A stretch of DNA of 64,000 bases, taken from positions 1,612,001 through 1,676,000 of the forward strand of contig OZ345369.1 in the NCBI GenBank assembly GCA_977006965.1. Direction: 5' to 3'. This DNA comes from Phymatolithon calcareum (lineage: Eukaryota > Rhodophyta > Florideophyceae > Hapalidiales). A program made the translations under genes and the position numbers. Below the pieces are notes generated by a model. The model was not told where the DNA came from. It saw nothing but the letters and a program-made list of their open reading frames with translations, and searched no databases. Positions 11,571 through 22,798 of this stretch are shown here, piece by piece; the stretch's first letter is position 1, and each line of letters opens with the position of its first letter.

Positions 11571-11628
11571 AGAAGGTTCGGCAATTGATGAGGAGAAAGA
11601 AAAAGTTTGGTTGAAGGAAAATAGTTGA
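9010..11628 (+). pseudogene. B1 gag-protease-integrase, truncated and fused to LTR
   Basis: The ATG at 9010 gives MDNSQVTLKVEKL and the frame is open for about 870 codons. Seen in order: gag; zinc knuckle CEHCHRSGHRSVKC (9667-9708); protease IIDSGSTSH (about 9889); pre-integrase LWHERFAH (about 10279); zinc-binding HPCNGCLAGK; integrase catalytic residues in VHSDVL (about 10471), RTDNGGEY (about 10708) and QQNGVAER (about 10807); then the acidic linker with KPILRRSARVSKPP. At about 11568 it runs into LTR sequence and ends after 20 foreign codons. It is the best preserved gag-to-integrase reading frame in the window; with RT and RNase H lost it cannot be autonomous. Confidence 0.9.
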
Positions 11629-12009
11629 GTAGAAGCTGAGATAGGTGAGAATGAGTTCCTTGGTTTATTGAGTTGGCGGACCTCAGGTCAAGACTATATA
11701 GACCTGAGAACTCAATCAACTTGATCAAAAAAACCTAATTGACGACGGAGACTCTCTAACCCTAAACAAATTTGTCATAATATCATATGACACGTGTAAC
11801 ACAAAAAAATGAAGAATCATGTACTGAAGGGAGGGAGTATGATTATCATACTCTTATCATTCTTTGACACGTGTCACTGCCAATCTTCTGGATTCAAAGT
11901 TCTGAGACACTTTGACTTTCGACTTGACACCTGTACACGTGTACCGAGATCATACTTTGATATTGAAGTGTGTTTGCGACTGGACCTCTAAGCAATCACA
12001 CTTCCAACA
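11571..12009 (-). repeat. LTR class B/C, 3' LTR of C2, end-truncated
   Basis: On the minus strand it begins TGTTGGAAGTGTG at 12009, after a polypurine tract (12010-12023). It contains ACACGTGTACAGGTGT, TATATAG flanked by CTCAGGTC/GACCTGAG-type arms, and AATAAACCAAGGAAC. It ends at AACCTTCT, missing the expected CCAACA, where it meets B1. Confidence 0.9.
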
Positions 12010-12030
12010 CTCCCCCTTGATCGAGGCGCA

Positions 12031-15000
12031 CTACGCCACTTGCTTGCATACTCCCATCTCTTCAGCGAACTTGGCTGTCTTGATTCGATCGAGTGGCTTG
12101 GTTAGTGCATCAGCAACCATGGACTCAGTATTGCAATACTTAATCGAGATCTTTTCTGTTGCAACAACATCACGAACGTAGTGATATTGGATGTCAATAT
12201 GCTTGTTGCGTTGAGTGATGGCGGCGTTCCTCCCGGTTGCGATTGCACTCTGACTGTCGGTATACAAAGTCATGAGAGTGGGCTTCTGGAGACCTTGGAT
12301 ATCTGCGATAAGTCTTGACAGCCAAACAGCTTCCTTGGCGGCGGCACAGGAAGCGATATACTCCGCTTCACATGTTGACGTGGCGACGATAGTTTGTTTC
12401 TTCGAACGCCAGCTTATGGCTCCCCCTGCAAGAAGGAACACATAGCCACTTGTTGATCGCCTTGTCTCACGACATCCTGCCCAATCCGCGTCTGTGTACC
12501 CGATTGGCACCATGTTCCCACTTGCACCGAACAGAATCCCATAGTCTCGAGTACATGCAATGTACCGAAGAACGCGCTTAACACCCATCCAGTGACGCTT
12601 TAAGGGTTTCTCGAAAAACGAAGAAGGCTTGCCGACCGAGTCCGAGATGTCTGGGCGAGTGCCGACCATCAAGTACATCAGGCTTCCGATAGCTGGACGA
12701 TACGGAACTTCGTCTCCAAGAGACTCGGTGATATCCACTTCCTCGATTGCGGTGTTCTTGTTGCTTGACTCCATTGGGGTAGGTGTCGGTTTCGAGTTCT
12801 CCATGCCGAAGCGTTCCAAGACCGACTGAGCGTAGACCGACTGCGAAAGATGAAGGGTCCGAAGAGTAAGGTCCCGACGAATCTCAAGCCCAAGGCATAC
12901 ACTTGCTTCATCAAGGTCCATCATCTCGAACCGCTTGTTCAGCTCCCCCTTGATCCACGAAATGGCAGAGGTGTCGTTTCCAGCAATCAGTAAGTCATCC
13001 ACATACAGGGCGCTGATCATGATGCTGTTTGACTTGTGCCGGACGTACAGACAAGGATCGTTGGGACTGCTTGAGAAGCCGAGCTCGTCGATGAGGAACT
13101 TGTCGATCTTGGCATGCCATTGCCGCGGAGCTTGCTTCAGACCGTATAGTGCCTTCAAGAGCTTGCAAACAAGGTTGGGACGCTTGGGATCTCGAAATCG
13201 GGCAGGAACTTCCATGTAGATGTCTTCGTCAAGGTCACCATGCAGGAACGCTGTCACAACATCCATTTGGTGGAGTTCCAGATCATGGACAGCAGCCGTT
13301 GCAAGTAGGATACGAATCGAGGTGAACATCGGTGTAGTTACTTCAGATGCCGGTGGTTGTTGTTCTGCATCGTCCGCCTGCTGCCCTTCTTCGTTAGTCA
13401 CGTCGAGGTTCTTGTTGTTTTCCTCCGAAGTGTCCTTAGCTTCAACCGTATCCTCACATGCTTGGACGACTCCGTCGTCTGGAATGTCAGTGGATACATC
13501 CGTTTCAGCCTCACCTAATCCGCAATCCCATTCGTCGAACGTCACATCCCTTGACACAATCACCTTCTTGGAGCTTAGATCCCACAGCTTATATCCTTTG
13601 GACGAAGTCGCATATCCCAGCATAATTGCTTCACGAGTTCGACAGTCGAGTTTCTTAACCTTCTTTTTCGGAATCACGTACCAACACTTGGCGCCAAATA
13701 CACGTAAGTGTTCCAAGTCTGGAGCGGTACACATCCATATGTGATGGGGGGTCGTGTTCGAAGGAAGTCCTCGTGACGTAACTCGATTGCGCACATACAC
13801 AGCAGTAGCAAGTGCTTCAGCCCAGAACTTCTTCTCGATGCCTCTGTGATGAAGCATCGAGCGCACCAAGTTGAGAAGGGTGCGGTTCATGCGTTCAGCC
13901 ACCCCATTCTGTTGTGGAGTATATGCTACTGTGAGTTGCTGATGTATACCGTGTTGTGCCAAATATGCCTTGAACTCGTTGGAAAGGTACTCGCCTCCGT
14001 TATCGGTCCTAATAGCCTTGAGCTTTGGTGCAGTCGAGAAGTCCTGAACGTTGAAATGCTTAAGCTTTCTACCAGTATGGGTTTCAGCATACTTGTGGAA
14101 CTTTCGAAAACACTCAAAGCTCTCCGACTTCCGTCGCATAGTGTATACCGTGGTCCATTTGGAGTGATCATCGATGAATGTGATGAAGTATCAAGAGCCT
14201 CCAAGTGATGGAATGTCGATAGGACCAAAGACGTCAGAATGTACGAGGTTGAGGACAGCTTCAGAACGAGAAGTACTTGACTTTGGGATAGGAGCGCGAT
14301 GACCTTTGCCGGCAAGACAGCCCTTGCATGGATGTTCTGAGATTGGATTGGGAGCTAGGTTCACACCTTTGACCACCCCATGACGTACCATATCAGAGAT
14401 ACCAGAGGGATGGACATGAGCGAGACGTTCATGCCAAAGCTGGAGGCTAGCAAGACAAGAAACTTCGGTAACTTTATTGCCATCTGCAAGATCGAGTGAG
14501 TAGAGACTCTTGCGAAGTGTTCCTGTAGCAACCGTGTCATCATGAGCTTTAACATAGCAACGACTGTTCTTGAACGTAATCCCATACCCATACTCATCCA
14601 TTTTGGATACCGATATTAAAGAGTATCCAAAGTCCGGTATGTGCATAACATCCCTGGGCTTGCATTTCGATGGCTTCCCATTTACATTCATCGTAATAAT
14701 GGCATCACCCTTTCCAGCGATTGTGGCCTTAGCTTTCGTTCCCATTTCAACAGTAGACGACAGTTCGGTGTACGTGCAGAAGAGTGAGCGGTCAAACGTC
14801 ATGTGGGATGTGCTTCCAGAGTCAATGATCCAGGACTTGGACTTCTCGGAAATGTCGGAATTGCGCACCTTGGCCATCAAGCATACAAAGTCGGAATCAC
14901 ACATGACACGAACAGGTTCCGACTCATCAGTCACAAATGCAGATGGTTTTGTTTGCTTTTCATTCCGACGTTTGTATCCTTCCGGAGCAAGGTGAGGGAA

Positions 15001-15708
15001 TTTGGTCCAACGCTTAACGCTCTTATGTCCGGATCGATGACAATGGTCACAGTGGTCACGAATGCGTTCTCCATCGCGTCTGGCTGTGAACAGTGCGGCA
15101 GTCTCAGCTTTCACGGTTGATGCTTCGACTCTCATCGACATACGCTGCTCCTCTTGCAAAAGTCTGCTCTTCACAAACTCGAGCGAGAATGACTCATCCT
15201 CGTTGCCAAGAGCATCGCGTGCACTGATTAAGCTATCGTACCGTTCCGGAAGTCCGTTAAGCACAGCCATCGCCATTTCTTTGTCGTCGATATCAACACC
15301 CATTGACTTGAGGGTGGATGCGAGATGGCGAATACGGTTCGTATAAGAAAGAATTTTCTCGTCCTCGAGCATTGTGGCGGTATAGAACTTGCGGCGAGCG
15401 GCCAGTTTGTTCAGTAGTGTATGTCGTTCAAAGATATTGAGAATCGACTGCCACATTTCCTTGGCCGTATTCACATCTTGCACATGCTCGAGATGTTCAT
15501 CCGAGAGAGAAAGTCCGATAATAGCCTTTGCCTCGTTGTTACTTCGACGCCAGAGAGTGAAATCGTCCAAGTCCCGTGCTGGTGGATCGTCCTCAATGTG
15601 TTCATCAAGTTCGCGGAATGATAGTACTAGCTGAATTTTCTGTTTCCAAGCATGGAAATTGGTCTCATTGAGTTTCTCGACCTTCAGCGTTCCTTGTGAG
15701 TTGTCCAT
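12031..15708 (-). pseudogene. C2 gag-pol polyprotein, broken
   Basis: It starts at ATG 15708 (MDNSQGTLKVEKL) and stops at 12031 after EMGVCKQVA. Gag, zinc knuckle (CDHCHRSGHKSVKR, last Cys changed to Arg), protease IIDSGSTSH, pre-integrase and most of integrase are open to 14191, where CGA has become TGA (GGS then stop then YFIT). The frame then reopens through integrase. In the linker 393 bp (131 codons, judged against C3) are lost in frame, fusing SEVTTPM to FTSIRILL and removing the RT N-terminus. RT (YVDDLL) and RNase H (TDADWAGC, CEAEYIA, YTDSQSAI) are otherwise intact. The mutated zinc knuckle, stop and RT deletion mark a dead copy. Confidence 0.9.
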
Positions 15709-15866
15709 TTTAGGGAGTGTGGGTCTTCTATTCTTGTCGAAAATCCGTTCGGGGAGTCCACTGCGAGTCAACCGAAGTTAACTATGAAGGCAATCTGTCC
15801 CGTATAAGAAATCCCTTCACCCCGGAGATGATGACGATAATGATGAAACGCGGTGGTTGAGGTGCG
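15709..15866 (-). other. C2 leader, shortened
   Basis: Only about 160 bp separate the PBS from the gag ATG, against 490-560 bp in other B/C leaders. The duplicated TCTTGCAGTGCG module is missing: sequence near GTATAAGAAATCCCTTC joins straight to CCCCGGAGATGATGA. This is an internal leader deletion specific to this copy. Confidence 0.7.
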
Positions 15867-15884
15867 TTGACTGGGCCCATAACC
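15867..15884 (-). other. PBS of C2, half tRNA-iMet type
   Basis: The minus-strand GGTTATGGGCCCAGTCAA directly follows the LTR end (CTCCAACA). Its first 14 nt are complementary to the initiator tRNA-Met anticodon arm. Confidence 0.85.
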
Positions 15885-16329
15885 TGTTGGAGAAGGTTTG
15901 GCAATTGATGAGGAGAAAGAAAAAGTTTGCTTGAAGGAAAATGGTTGAGTAGAAGCTGAGATGGGTGAGAATGAGTTCCTTGGTTTATTGACTTGGGGTA
16001 CCTCAGGTCAAGACTATATAGACCTGAGAACTCAATCAACTTGATCAAAAAAACCCTAATTGACGACGGAGACACTCTAACCCTAAACAAATTTGTCATA
16101 ACATCATATGACACGTGTAACAAAAAAAATGAAGAAACATCTACTGAGTGAGGGGAGTATGATTATCATACTCTTATCATACTTTGACACGTGTCACTGG
16201 CAATCTTCTCGATTCAAAGTTCTGAGACACTTTGACTTTCGACTTGACACTTGTACACGTGTACCGAGATCATACCTTGATATTGAAGTGTGCTTGCGAC
16301 TGGAGCTCCAAGCAATGACACTTCCAACA
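15885..16329 (-). repeat. LTR class B/C, 5' LTR of C2
   Basis: This LTR is 445 bp, TGTTGGAAGTG to TTCTCCAACA on the minus strand, with CACGTG palindromes and a TATATAG box. It differs from the 3' LTR at a handful of sites, so the element is not brand new. Confidence 0.9.
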
Positions 16330-16521
16330 GATAATTGCCTTTGCTTTATTGTCATTACGACGCCAGACCTTGAAATCGTCGGAATCTCGTGCCGGTGGAT
16401 CGTCCTCTATGAACTCGTCGAGTTCGCGGAATGATAGTACGAGCTGAATTTTCTGTTTCCAAGCATGGAAATTGGTTTCATTGAGTTTCTCGACCATCAG
16501 CGTTCCTTTCGAGTTGTCCAT
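16330..16521 (-). pseudogene. D gag N-terminal fragment, cut by C2
   Basis: ATG at 16521 gives MDNSKGTLMVEKL, continuing to NDNKAKAII where the C2 LTR begins. The protein resembles family B gag (DEFIEDDPPARD). The rest of D gag-pol is not found on the other side of C2. The leader of D runs 16522-17085. Confidence 0.85.
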
Positions 16522-17090
16522 TTTGGGGAGTGTGGGTCTTCAATTCTTGTCGAAAATCCGTTCTGGGAGTCCACTGCGAGTCAAACGAAGTTAACTATCA
16601 AGGCAATCTATCCCGTATAAGAAATTCCTTCAAGTCAATGTGACCTAGACCTTGATCGGGGGATGGCTCAATGGCCGTATACCTCTTGTGGCGTTTTGGT
16701 ACATCTGAACCTGCAGTCGGCAACACGCACTGCAAGACGCTTTGTGGTATCCTGAAACGGGCCTAGTAAGAATCAAAGATTTTTAACAAGGATACGCAAC
16801 TGGAAAACCCTTGTGGTGTTTTGGTACACCTGAACCGCAGCCGGCAACGCGCACTGCAAGACGCTTAGTGATCCCCTGAAGCGGGCCTTGTAAGGATCAG
16901 AGATACTTAACGAGGATACGCCAGCAGGAGAATCGGAGACAAGGATCTTCTGAAGCGGGCCGAGCAAGAATCAACGATTCTTGACAAGGATACGCAAGCA
17001 GAAAGATCAGAGAGAGACTGATCGGGGGCGAAGGAGAACCTCGGAGATGATGACGATGATGATGAAACGCGGTGGTTGAGGTGCGTTGAC
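16522..17090 (-). other. D leader, separated from its PBS
   Basis: This is a standard leader with two TCTTGCAGTGCG modules (about 16690-16745 and 16805-16860 region). It ends at GTGCGTTGAC (17081-17090), the continuation of the PBS now at 23260-23277. TTGAC (17086-17090) is one arm of the target duplication for the composite element that follows. Confidence 0.85.
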
Positions 17091-17533
17091 TGTTGTTGGA
17101 GGTTATGGAGGAGATGAGGTGAAGGAAAATGTTTGGTTGGAGTGAATTGGTTGAGTTGAAGATGAGTTCTGAGTGAATGAGTTCCTTGGTTTATTCACTT
17201 GGCGGACCTCAGGTCAAGACTATATAGACCTGAGAACACAACCAGACTTGATCAAAACCCTAATTGACGACGGAGACACACTAACCCTAAACAAATTTGT
17301 CATACTATCATATGACACGTATAACATGAAAAATCAAGAATCATCTACTGAGTGAGGGGAGTATGATTATCATACTCTTATCATACTTTGACACGTGTCA
17401 CTGCCAATCTTCTTGATTCAAGGTTCTGAGACACTTTGACATTCGACTTGACACGTGTACACGTGTAACGAGATCATACCTTGATATTGAAGTGTATTTG
17501 CGACTAGAGCTCCAAGCAATCACACTTCCAACA
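17091..17533 (-). repeat. LTR class B/C, 3' LTR of B2 composite
   Basis: It runs on the minus strand from TGTTGGAAGTGTG at 17533 to CCTCCAACAACA at 17091. A polypurine tract (17534-17546) precedes it. It differs from the 5' LTR (22817-23259) at about ten sites that I can see, roughly 98% identity by eye. Confidence 0.92.
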
Positions 17534-17554
17534 CTCCCCCTTGATCGAGGGACA

Positions 17555-18119
17555 CTACGGCCTCCTCGCGCATATTCCCATGTCTTGTGCGAACTTGGCC
17601 GTCTTGACACGATCGAGTGGCTTGGTGAGTGCATCCGCAATCATCAACTCAGTACTACAATACTTGATTGATATCTTGCCCGTGGCAACCACATCACGAA
17701 CATAGTGATACTGGATGTCGATGTGCTTGTTCCTCTGAGTGATGGCCGCGTTTCGCCCGGTCGCGATCGCACTTTGACTGTCAGTGTACAGAGTCAGGGC
17801 GGATGGCTTCTCCAGACCTTGAACATCGGCAATGAGTCTTGACAACCAGACAGATTCCTTGGCGGCGGCACACGAAGCGATGTATTCCGCTTCGCATGTT
17901 GAAGTGGCGACGATGGTTTGCTTCTTTGAACGCCAGCTTATGGCTCCCCTGCAAGAAGGAACACATAGCCACTCGTGGACCGTCTTGTCTCAACACATCC
18001 CGCCCAATCCGCATCCGTGTAACCGATTGGAACCAAACTCCCACTTCCACCGAACAAAATTCCGTGATCTCGAGTACCCGCAATATATCGCAGAACACGC
18101 TTCACGCCCATCCAGTGAC
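17555..18119 (-). pseudogene. B2 RNase H C-terminal fragment
   Basis: It begins at HWMGVKRVLRY directly against the A3 LTR and ends CARRP then stop at 17555. It keeps TDADWAGC, CEAEYIA, YTDSQSAI and ADALTKPL. One G is missing in the run before GAGCCAT (near 17946), shifting the frame in LLAGGAISW. The same loss is present in B3. Confidence 0.88.
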
Positions 18120-18573
18120 TGTTGGATGGAGGTTTGGTTGTTGATGGTTGAGATTGTTGAGGTGGTTGAGATGGTTGAGGTGGTTGAGATGGTTGAGATG
18201 GTTGAGATGGTTGAGATGGTTGGGTTGGTTGTGAGATGTTCCTTGGTTTATTGAGTCGGGGCATCAGATCCGGGTCTTATATAGGCATCAGATTGAGGTA
18301 TGATAAGACTTCTGATGCTCATTGCACTACTAACTGTGATTGAATCAATCAACTAAAAGATTGAAATGTCGACTGTGATTGATTCAATCAACAAAATGAT
18401 TGAATTACTGACAATGACAAGATCAATCAAGAAATTGATTGAACTGCTACATTGTCAGTAAATATGAAAAAACATGGATTGATTCTATCATAACATATGA
18501 GAAATGGTTAGTGACTTATGATATAGGATAATGTGTACTGCGACAAGAGATCCAAGCAGTCACATTTCCAACA
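18120..18573 (-). repeat. LTR class A, 3' LTR of A3
   Basis: This is the longest class A LTR here (454 bp). On the minus strand it starts TGTTGGAAATGTG at 18573 after CGATCGAGGGGGAG and ends CCATCCAACA at 18120. The extra length comes from about nine CAACCATCT-type units near 18135-18235. GTGAC lies immediately to its left inside B2. Confidence 0.9.
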
Positions 18574-18594
18574 CTCCCCCTCGATCGAAGAAGC

Positions 18595-20391
18595 TTACGA
18601 ACGTGCAGGATACAATCCCATCTTTTTCGCGAACTCGGATACCTTGATTCGACTTAGGGGTTTCGTAAGTGCATCAGCGACCATGAACTCCGTCGGACAG
18701 TACTTGAATTCCACTTTCTCGGTTGCCACAGCTTCGCGAACATAGTGATATTGAATATCAATATGTTTGTTTCGTTGGGTAATTGCCTCGTTCTGAGAGG
18801 ATGATATAGCCCCTTGGTTGTCCGAGAAGATGAGCATGCGAGATGGGTTGTTGAAACCAAGTATGTCGGAAATCAATCGCGAAAGCCAGACTGCTTCTTT
18901 TGCGGCGGCACATGCAGCAATGTATTCAGCCTCACATGACGATGTCGCGACAATGGTTTGCTTCTTGGATCGCCAGCTAATTGCTCCCCCTGCAAGCATG
19001 AAGACGTATCCACTTGTTGACTTGCGAGTTTCTTGACAGCCTGCCCAGTCGGAGTCGCTATACCCCACTGGAGTCAAACTTCTGTCTTTGCCGAATAGAA
19101 TCCCATGATCACGAGTTCCGCCAATGTACCGTAAAACACGCTTAACTGCCATCCAATGGATTTGCAGTGGATTCTCGCAAAAGGAGGAGAGTTTTCCGAC
19201 AGCATCCGAGATATCCGGCCGACTTCCAACCATCAGATACATGACGCTTCCAATTGCAGGTCGATACGGAACCTCAGATGAAACAGAATCTGTGATGTCG
19301 AGTTCATGCACGGTACTGGTTTTCTTGTACGGTTCCATCGGCGTTGGTACCGGTTTCGAATTTTCCAAGTTAAACCGCTTCAAAACGGTTTCCGCGTACG
19401 ACTTCTGCGATAGGTGTAATGTTCGGAGATCGCGATCCCGACGGATCTCCAATCCGAGGAATACACTTGCGTTTACAAGATACTTCATCTCGAATCGCCG
19501 GTTAAGCTCCCCCTTCATCCAAGCAATTGCAACATTGTCGTTGCCAGCAATGAGCAAGTCATCGACGTACAATGCAATGATCATAATGCTCTTGGATGTG
19601 TGCCGAACATAAAGACACGGGTCATTCGGACTGCTTGTAAATCCGAGTTCATTGATTAAGAAATCATCAATCTTAGCATGCCATTGTCGGGGAGCTTGTT
19701 TTATCCCGTAGAGTGCCTTCAACAGCTTACACACGAGGTCAGGACGCTTGGGATCGCGAAATCCGGCGGGAACCTGCATGTAGATATCTTCGTCCAAGTC
19801 TCCATGTAGGAATGCAGTGACGACATCCATTTGGACAAGTTCGAGATCATGAACTGCCACCGTGGCGAGAAGAATCCGAATTGATGTGAACTTCACGACC
19901 GGGGCATATGTTTCGCCGTAATCCACTCCGTGCACCTGTCGGAACCCTTTCGCGACAATGCGAGCTTTCGGGCCAGTGTCTTTGACTTTGAACACGTATT
20001 TGCATGGGAGAACGTTCATACCGGATTCGCGAGGTACTAATGTCCAAGTCTTGTTGCGCATGAGAGATGAGTGTTCTTTCTCAATCGCAGGGGACCAATA
20101 GTCAATGTTGTCTTTCGAGGTGGCGCTTCTGAAAGTCTGTGGAACTTCTTGAGAAGACAAAGAAGTTTCAGTTGCAAAGTTGGCTGATTCGAGAACCAAC
20201 ATGGCTGTATGCGGGCCAGTATTCCAGAAATCACTTGGTGGCTTTGACACACGGGTGGATCGACGAAGTATGGGTTTCGCGACTAACTCAGGAGGTGCGT
20301 CAGCATTAGAAGTTGAGATAGATTCTTCTTTACAGCCACTGTCCTGACCATGCCCGTTGTCTTTTGGTTCGTCCACGGTACCCTCCACTGC
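18595..20391 (-). pseudogene. A3 linker-RT-RNase H, open but 5' truncated
   Basis: There are 597 open codons from the acidic linker (VEGTVDEPKDNG) to GLYPARS, stop at 18595. It contains KPILRRSTRVSKPP, RT with FTSIRILL, QMDVVTAFLHGDL, KQAPRQWHAK and YVDDLLIAGND, and RNase H with SDSDWAGC, CEAEYIA, SDNQGAI and VADALTKPL. No stop or frameshift is seen, and the TAG shared by A1 and A2 is absent here (AAG codes Lys). It is the only fully open family A RT-RNase H, but it lacks gag, protease, integrase and a 5' LTR. It joins B2 integrase near 20391. Confidence 0.9.
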
Positions 20392-22236
20392 GCACTAAGT
20401 TGAGAAGTGTGCGGTTCATGCGTTCAGCCACCCCATTTTGCTGTGGGGTGTAAGCGACTGTGAGCTGTTGATTGATACCGTGTTCCGCAAGATATGCCTT
20501 GAACTCGTTGGAAAGGTACTCGCCTCCATTGTCGGTCCTAATAGCCTTGAGCTTTGGTGCTTTCGAGAAGTCCTGTATGTTCAAGTGCTTAAGCTTTCTA
20601 CCTGTATGGGTTTCAGCGTACTTGTGAAACTTCCGAAAACACTCACAGCTCTCCGATTTCTTTCGCATGGTGAATACCGTGGTCCACTTGGAGTGATCAT
20701 CGATTAATGTGATGAAGTACTGTGATCCTCCAACGGACGGAATGTCGATAGGACCAAGAACGCCTGAATGTACGAGATCGAGAACAGCTGTGGAGCGAGA
20801 ACTACTGGACTTTGGAATCGGAGCACGATGACCTTTGCCGGCAAGACAACCATTACATGGATGTGTGGACTGTGAGTTGGGAGCAATCTTTACACCTTAC
20901 ACCACCCCATGGTTTACCATTCCGGTAATTCCAGTGTGGTCAACATGCGCAAGTCGTTCATGCCAGAGCTGTAGGCTCGCGAAACAGGAAACTTCGTTAA
21001 GTTTATTTCCATCTGCAAGGTCTAGAGAGTAGAGACTTTTGCGTAGAGTACCTGTTGCGATAGTGTCATGATGAGCTTCAACATAGCAACGGCTGTTCTT
21101 GAACGTTATACCATATCCGTACTCATCCATTTTTGAGACAGACAATAGAGAGTATCCAAAGTCGGCTATGTGCATAACGTCCTTGAGCTTTCGTTTTAAC
21201 GATTTGCCGTTCACGTTAAGCGTAATGATGACATCACCTTTTCCAGCGATTGTGGCCTGTGCTTTGGTTCCCATTTCGCCGGTTGAAGACATTTTGGTGT
21301 ATGAGCAGAAGATTGAACGATCGAAAGTCATATGCGATGTACTACCAGAGTCAATGATCCATGACTTTGACTTGTCGGAAATATCAGAATCGCGCACCTT
21401 GACCATCAGGCATACAAAGTCGGAATCGGACATAACTCGAACATGTTCAGATTCATCGGTCAGGAATGCAGCTGGTTTCGTTTGCTTTCCATTCCGATTT
21501 TTGTATCCTTCAGGAGCAAGGTGTGGAAACTTGGTCCAACATTTCACACTTCTATGTCCAGATCGATGACAATGTTCACAGTAGTCACGAATTCGTTCTC
21601 CATCGCGTCTGGCAGTGAAAAGTGCAGCAGACTCAGCTTTGACGGTTGATGCTTCGACACGCATTGACATGCGTTGTTCTTCCTGGAGTAGTTGACTCTT
21701 CACAAATTCAAGTGAGAATGATTCGTCTTCATTGCCGAGAGCATCAAGTGCACTTATCAAGCTGTCGTAGCGTTCGGGAAGTCCGTTCAATACAGCCATG
21801 GCTATTTCTTTATCGTCAATATCGACACCCATTGACTTGAGCGTGGATGCGAGTTGGCGAATGCGGTTCGTATAGGGCAATATTTTCTCGTCCTCGAGCA
21901 TAGTGGCAGTGTAGAACTTGCGTCTAGCGGCCAGTTTGTTCAAAAGAGTGTGTCGTTCGAAGATATTGAGAATCGACGTCCACATTTCTTTGGCCGTTTC
22001 GACATCCTGCACATGCTCGAGATGTTCGTCTGAAAGCGAGAGACCGATAATAGCCTTTGCTTTATTGTCATTACGACGCAAGACCTTGAAATCGTCGAAA
22101 TCTCGTGCCGGTGGATCGTCCTCTATGAACTCGTCGAGTTCACGGAATGATAGTACTAGCTGAATTTTCTGTTTCCAAGCATGGAAATTGGTCTCATTTA
22201 ACTTTTCGACCTTCAGCGTTACTTGGGAGTGTCCAT
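20392..22236 (-). pseudogene. B2 gag-protease-integrase fragment
   Basis: The ATG at 22236 is followed within six codons by a stop, because one A is missing (GACACTCCC for GACAACTCCC). Beyond that the B frame is clear: gag with AKAIIGLSLSDEH, zinc knuckle CEHCHRSGHRSVKC, protease IIDSGSTSH, pre-integrase LWHERLAH, then TAA near 20897 (GVV then stop) and integrase from GVKIAP through RTDNGGEY and QQNGVAER to LLNLVR, where A3 sequence begins. Confidence 0.88.
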
Positions 22237-22798
22237 TTTGCGGAGTGGGGGTCTTCTATTCTTGTCGAAAATCCGTTCGGGGAGTCCACTGCGAGTCAAC
22301 CGAAGTTAACTATCGAGGCAATCTATCCCGCATAAGAAATTCCTTCAAGTCAATGTGACCTGGACCTTGATCGGGGGATGGCTCAATGGCCGTATACCTC
22401 TTGTGGCGTTTTGGTACACCTGAACCTGCAGTCGGCAACACACACTGCAAGACGCTTTGTGGTATCCTGAGGTGGGCCCGACAAGAAAACCGAAGGTAAT
22501 CAAGCAAGGAGACACAGCAGAAACCCTTGTGGCGTTTTGGTACACCTGAACCTGCAGCCGGCAACGCGCACTGCAAGACGCTATAACACTTTCTGAACGG
22601 GCCTCAATCAAAGACCAGAGGTAATCGAGAAAGGAACCGAACAGGAAGCTCGTGAACAATGACAGACAAGTCCCTTGGAGCGGGCCTTGCGAGAAAACCA
22701 GAGGTAATCAAGCAAGGATGCGCAACCAGGAGAAGATCGGGGGCGAAGGATGAGCCCCGGAGACGACGATGATGATGAAGCGCGGTGGTGATCAAGCG
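22237..22798 (-). other. B2 leader
   Basis: It carries two TCTTGCAGTGCG modules on the minus strand (about 22400-22460 and 22525-22580) and begins after the PBS with CGCTTGATCACCACCGCGC, the same text that follows the A1 3' LTR at about 8449. Confidence 0.8.

Larger units (their letters stand above)
11571..16329 (-). mobile_element. Copia element C2, minus strand, near complete
   Basis: It has a 5' LTR (15885-16329), PBS (15867-15884), leader, gag-pol and 3' LTR (11571-12009). The 3' LTR lacks its last 6-8 bp. The right flank is GATAA and interrupts D gag at KAKAII. The left flank is the B1 linker, so the two sides do not match and the left side has been rearranged. An in-frame deletion and one stop disable it. 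Confidence 0.88.

Noticed and set aside
15062-15346. Long serine-rich frames antisense to gag
   Set aside because: They recur in every copy opposite gag and protease and are shadows of the coding strand.
17091-17110. Simple deletion of the PBS in D
   Set aside because: The TTGAC duplication and the PBS found at 23260-23277 show it is an insertion, not a deletion.
22604-22795. Frames in leaders as small proteins
   Set aside because: Frames such as MITTALHHHRRLRG vary in length and reading between copies and start just after the PBS. The leader repeats fit RNA function better.
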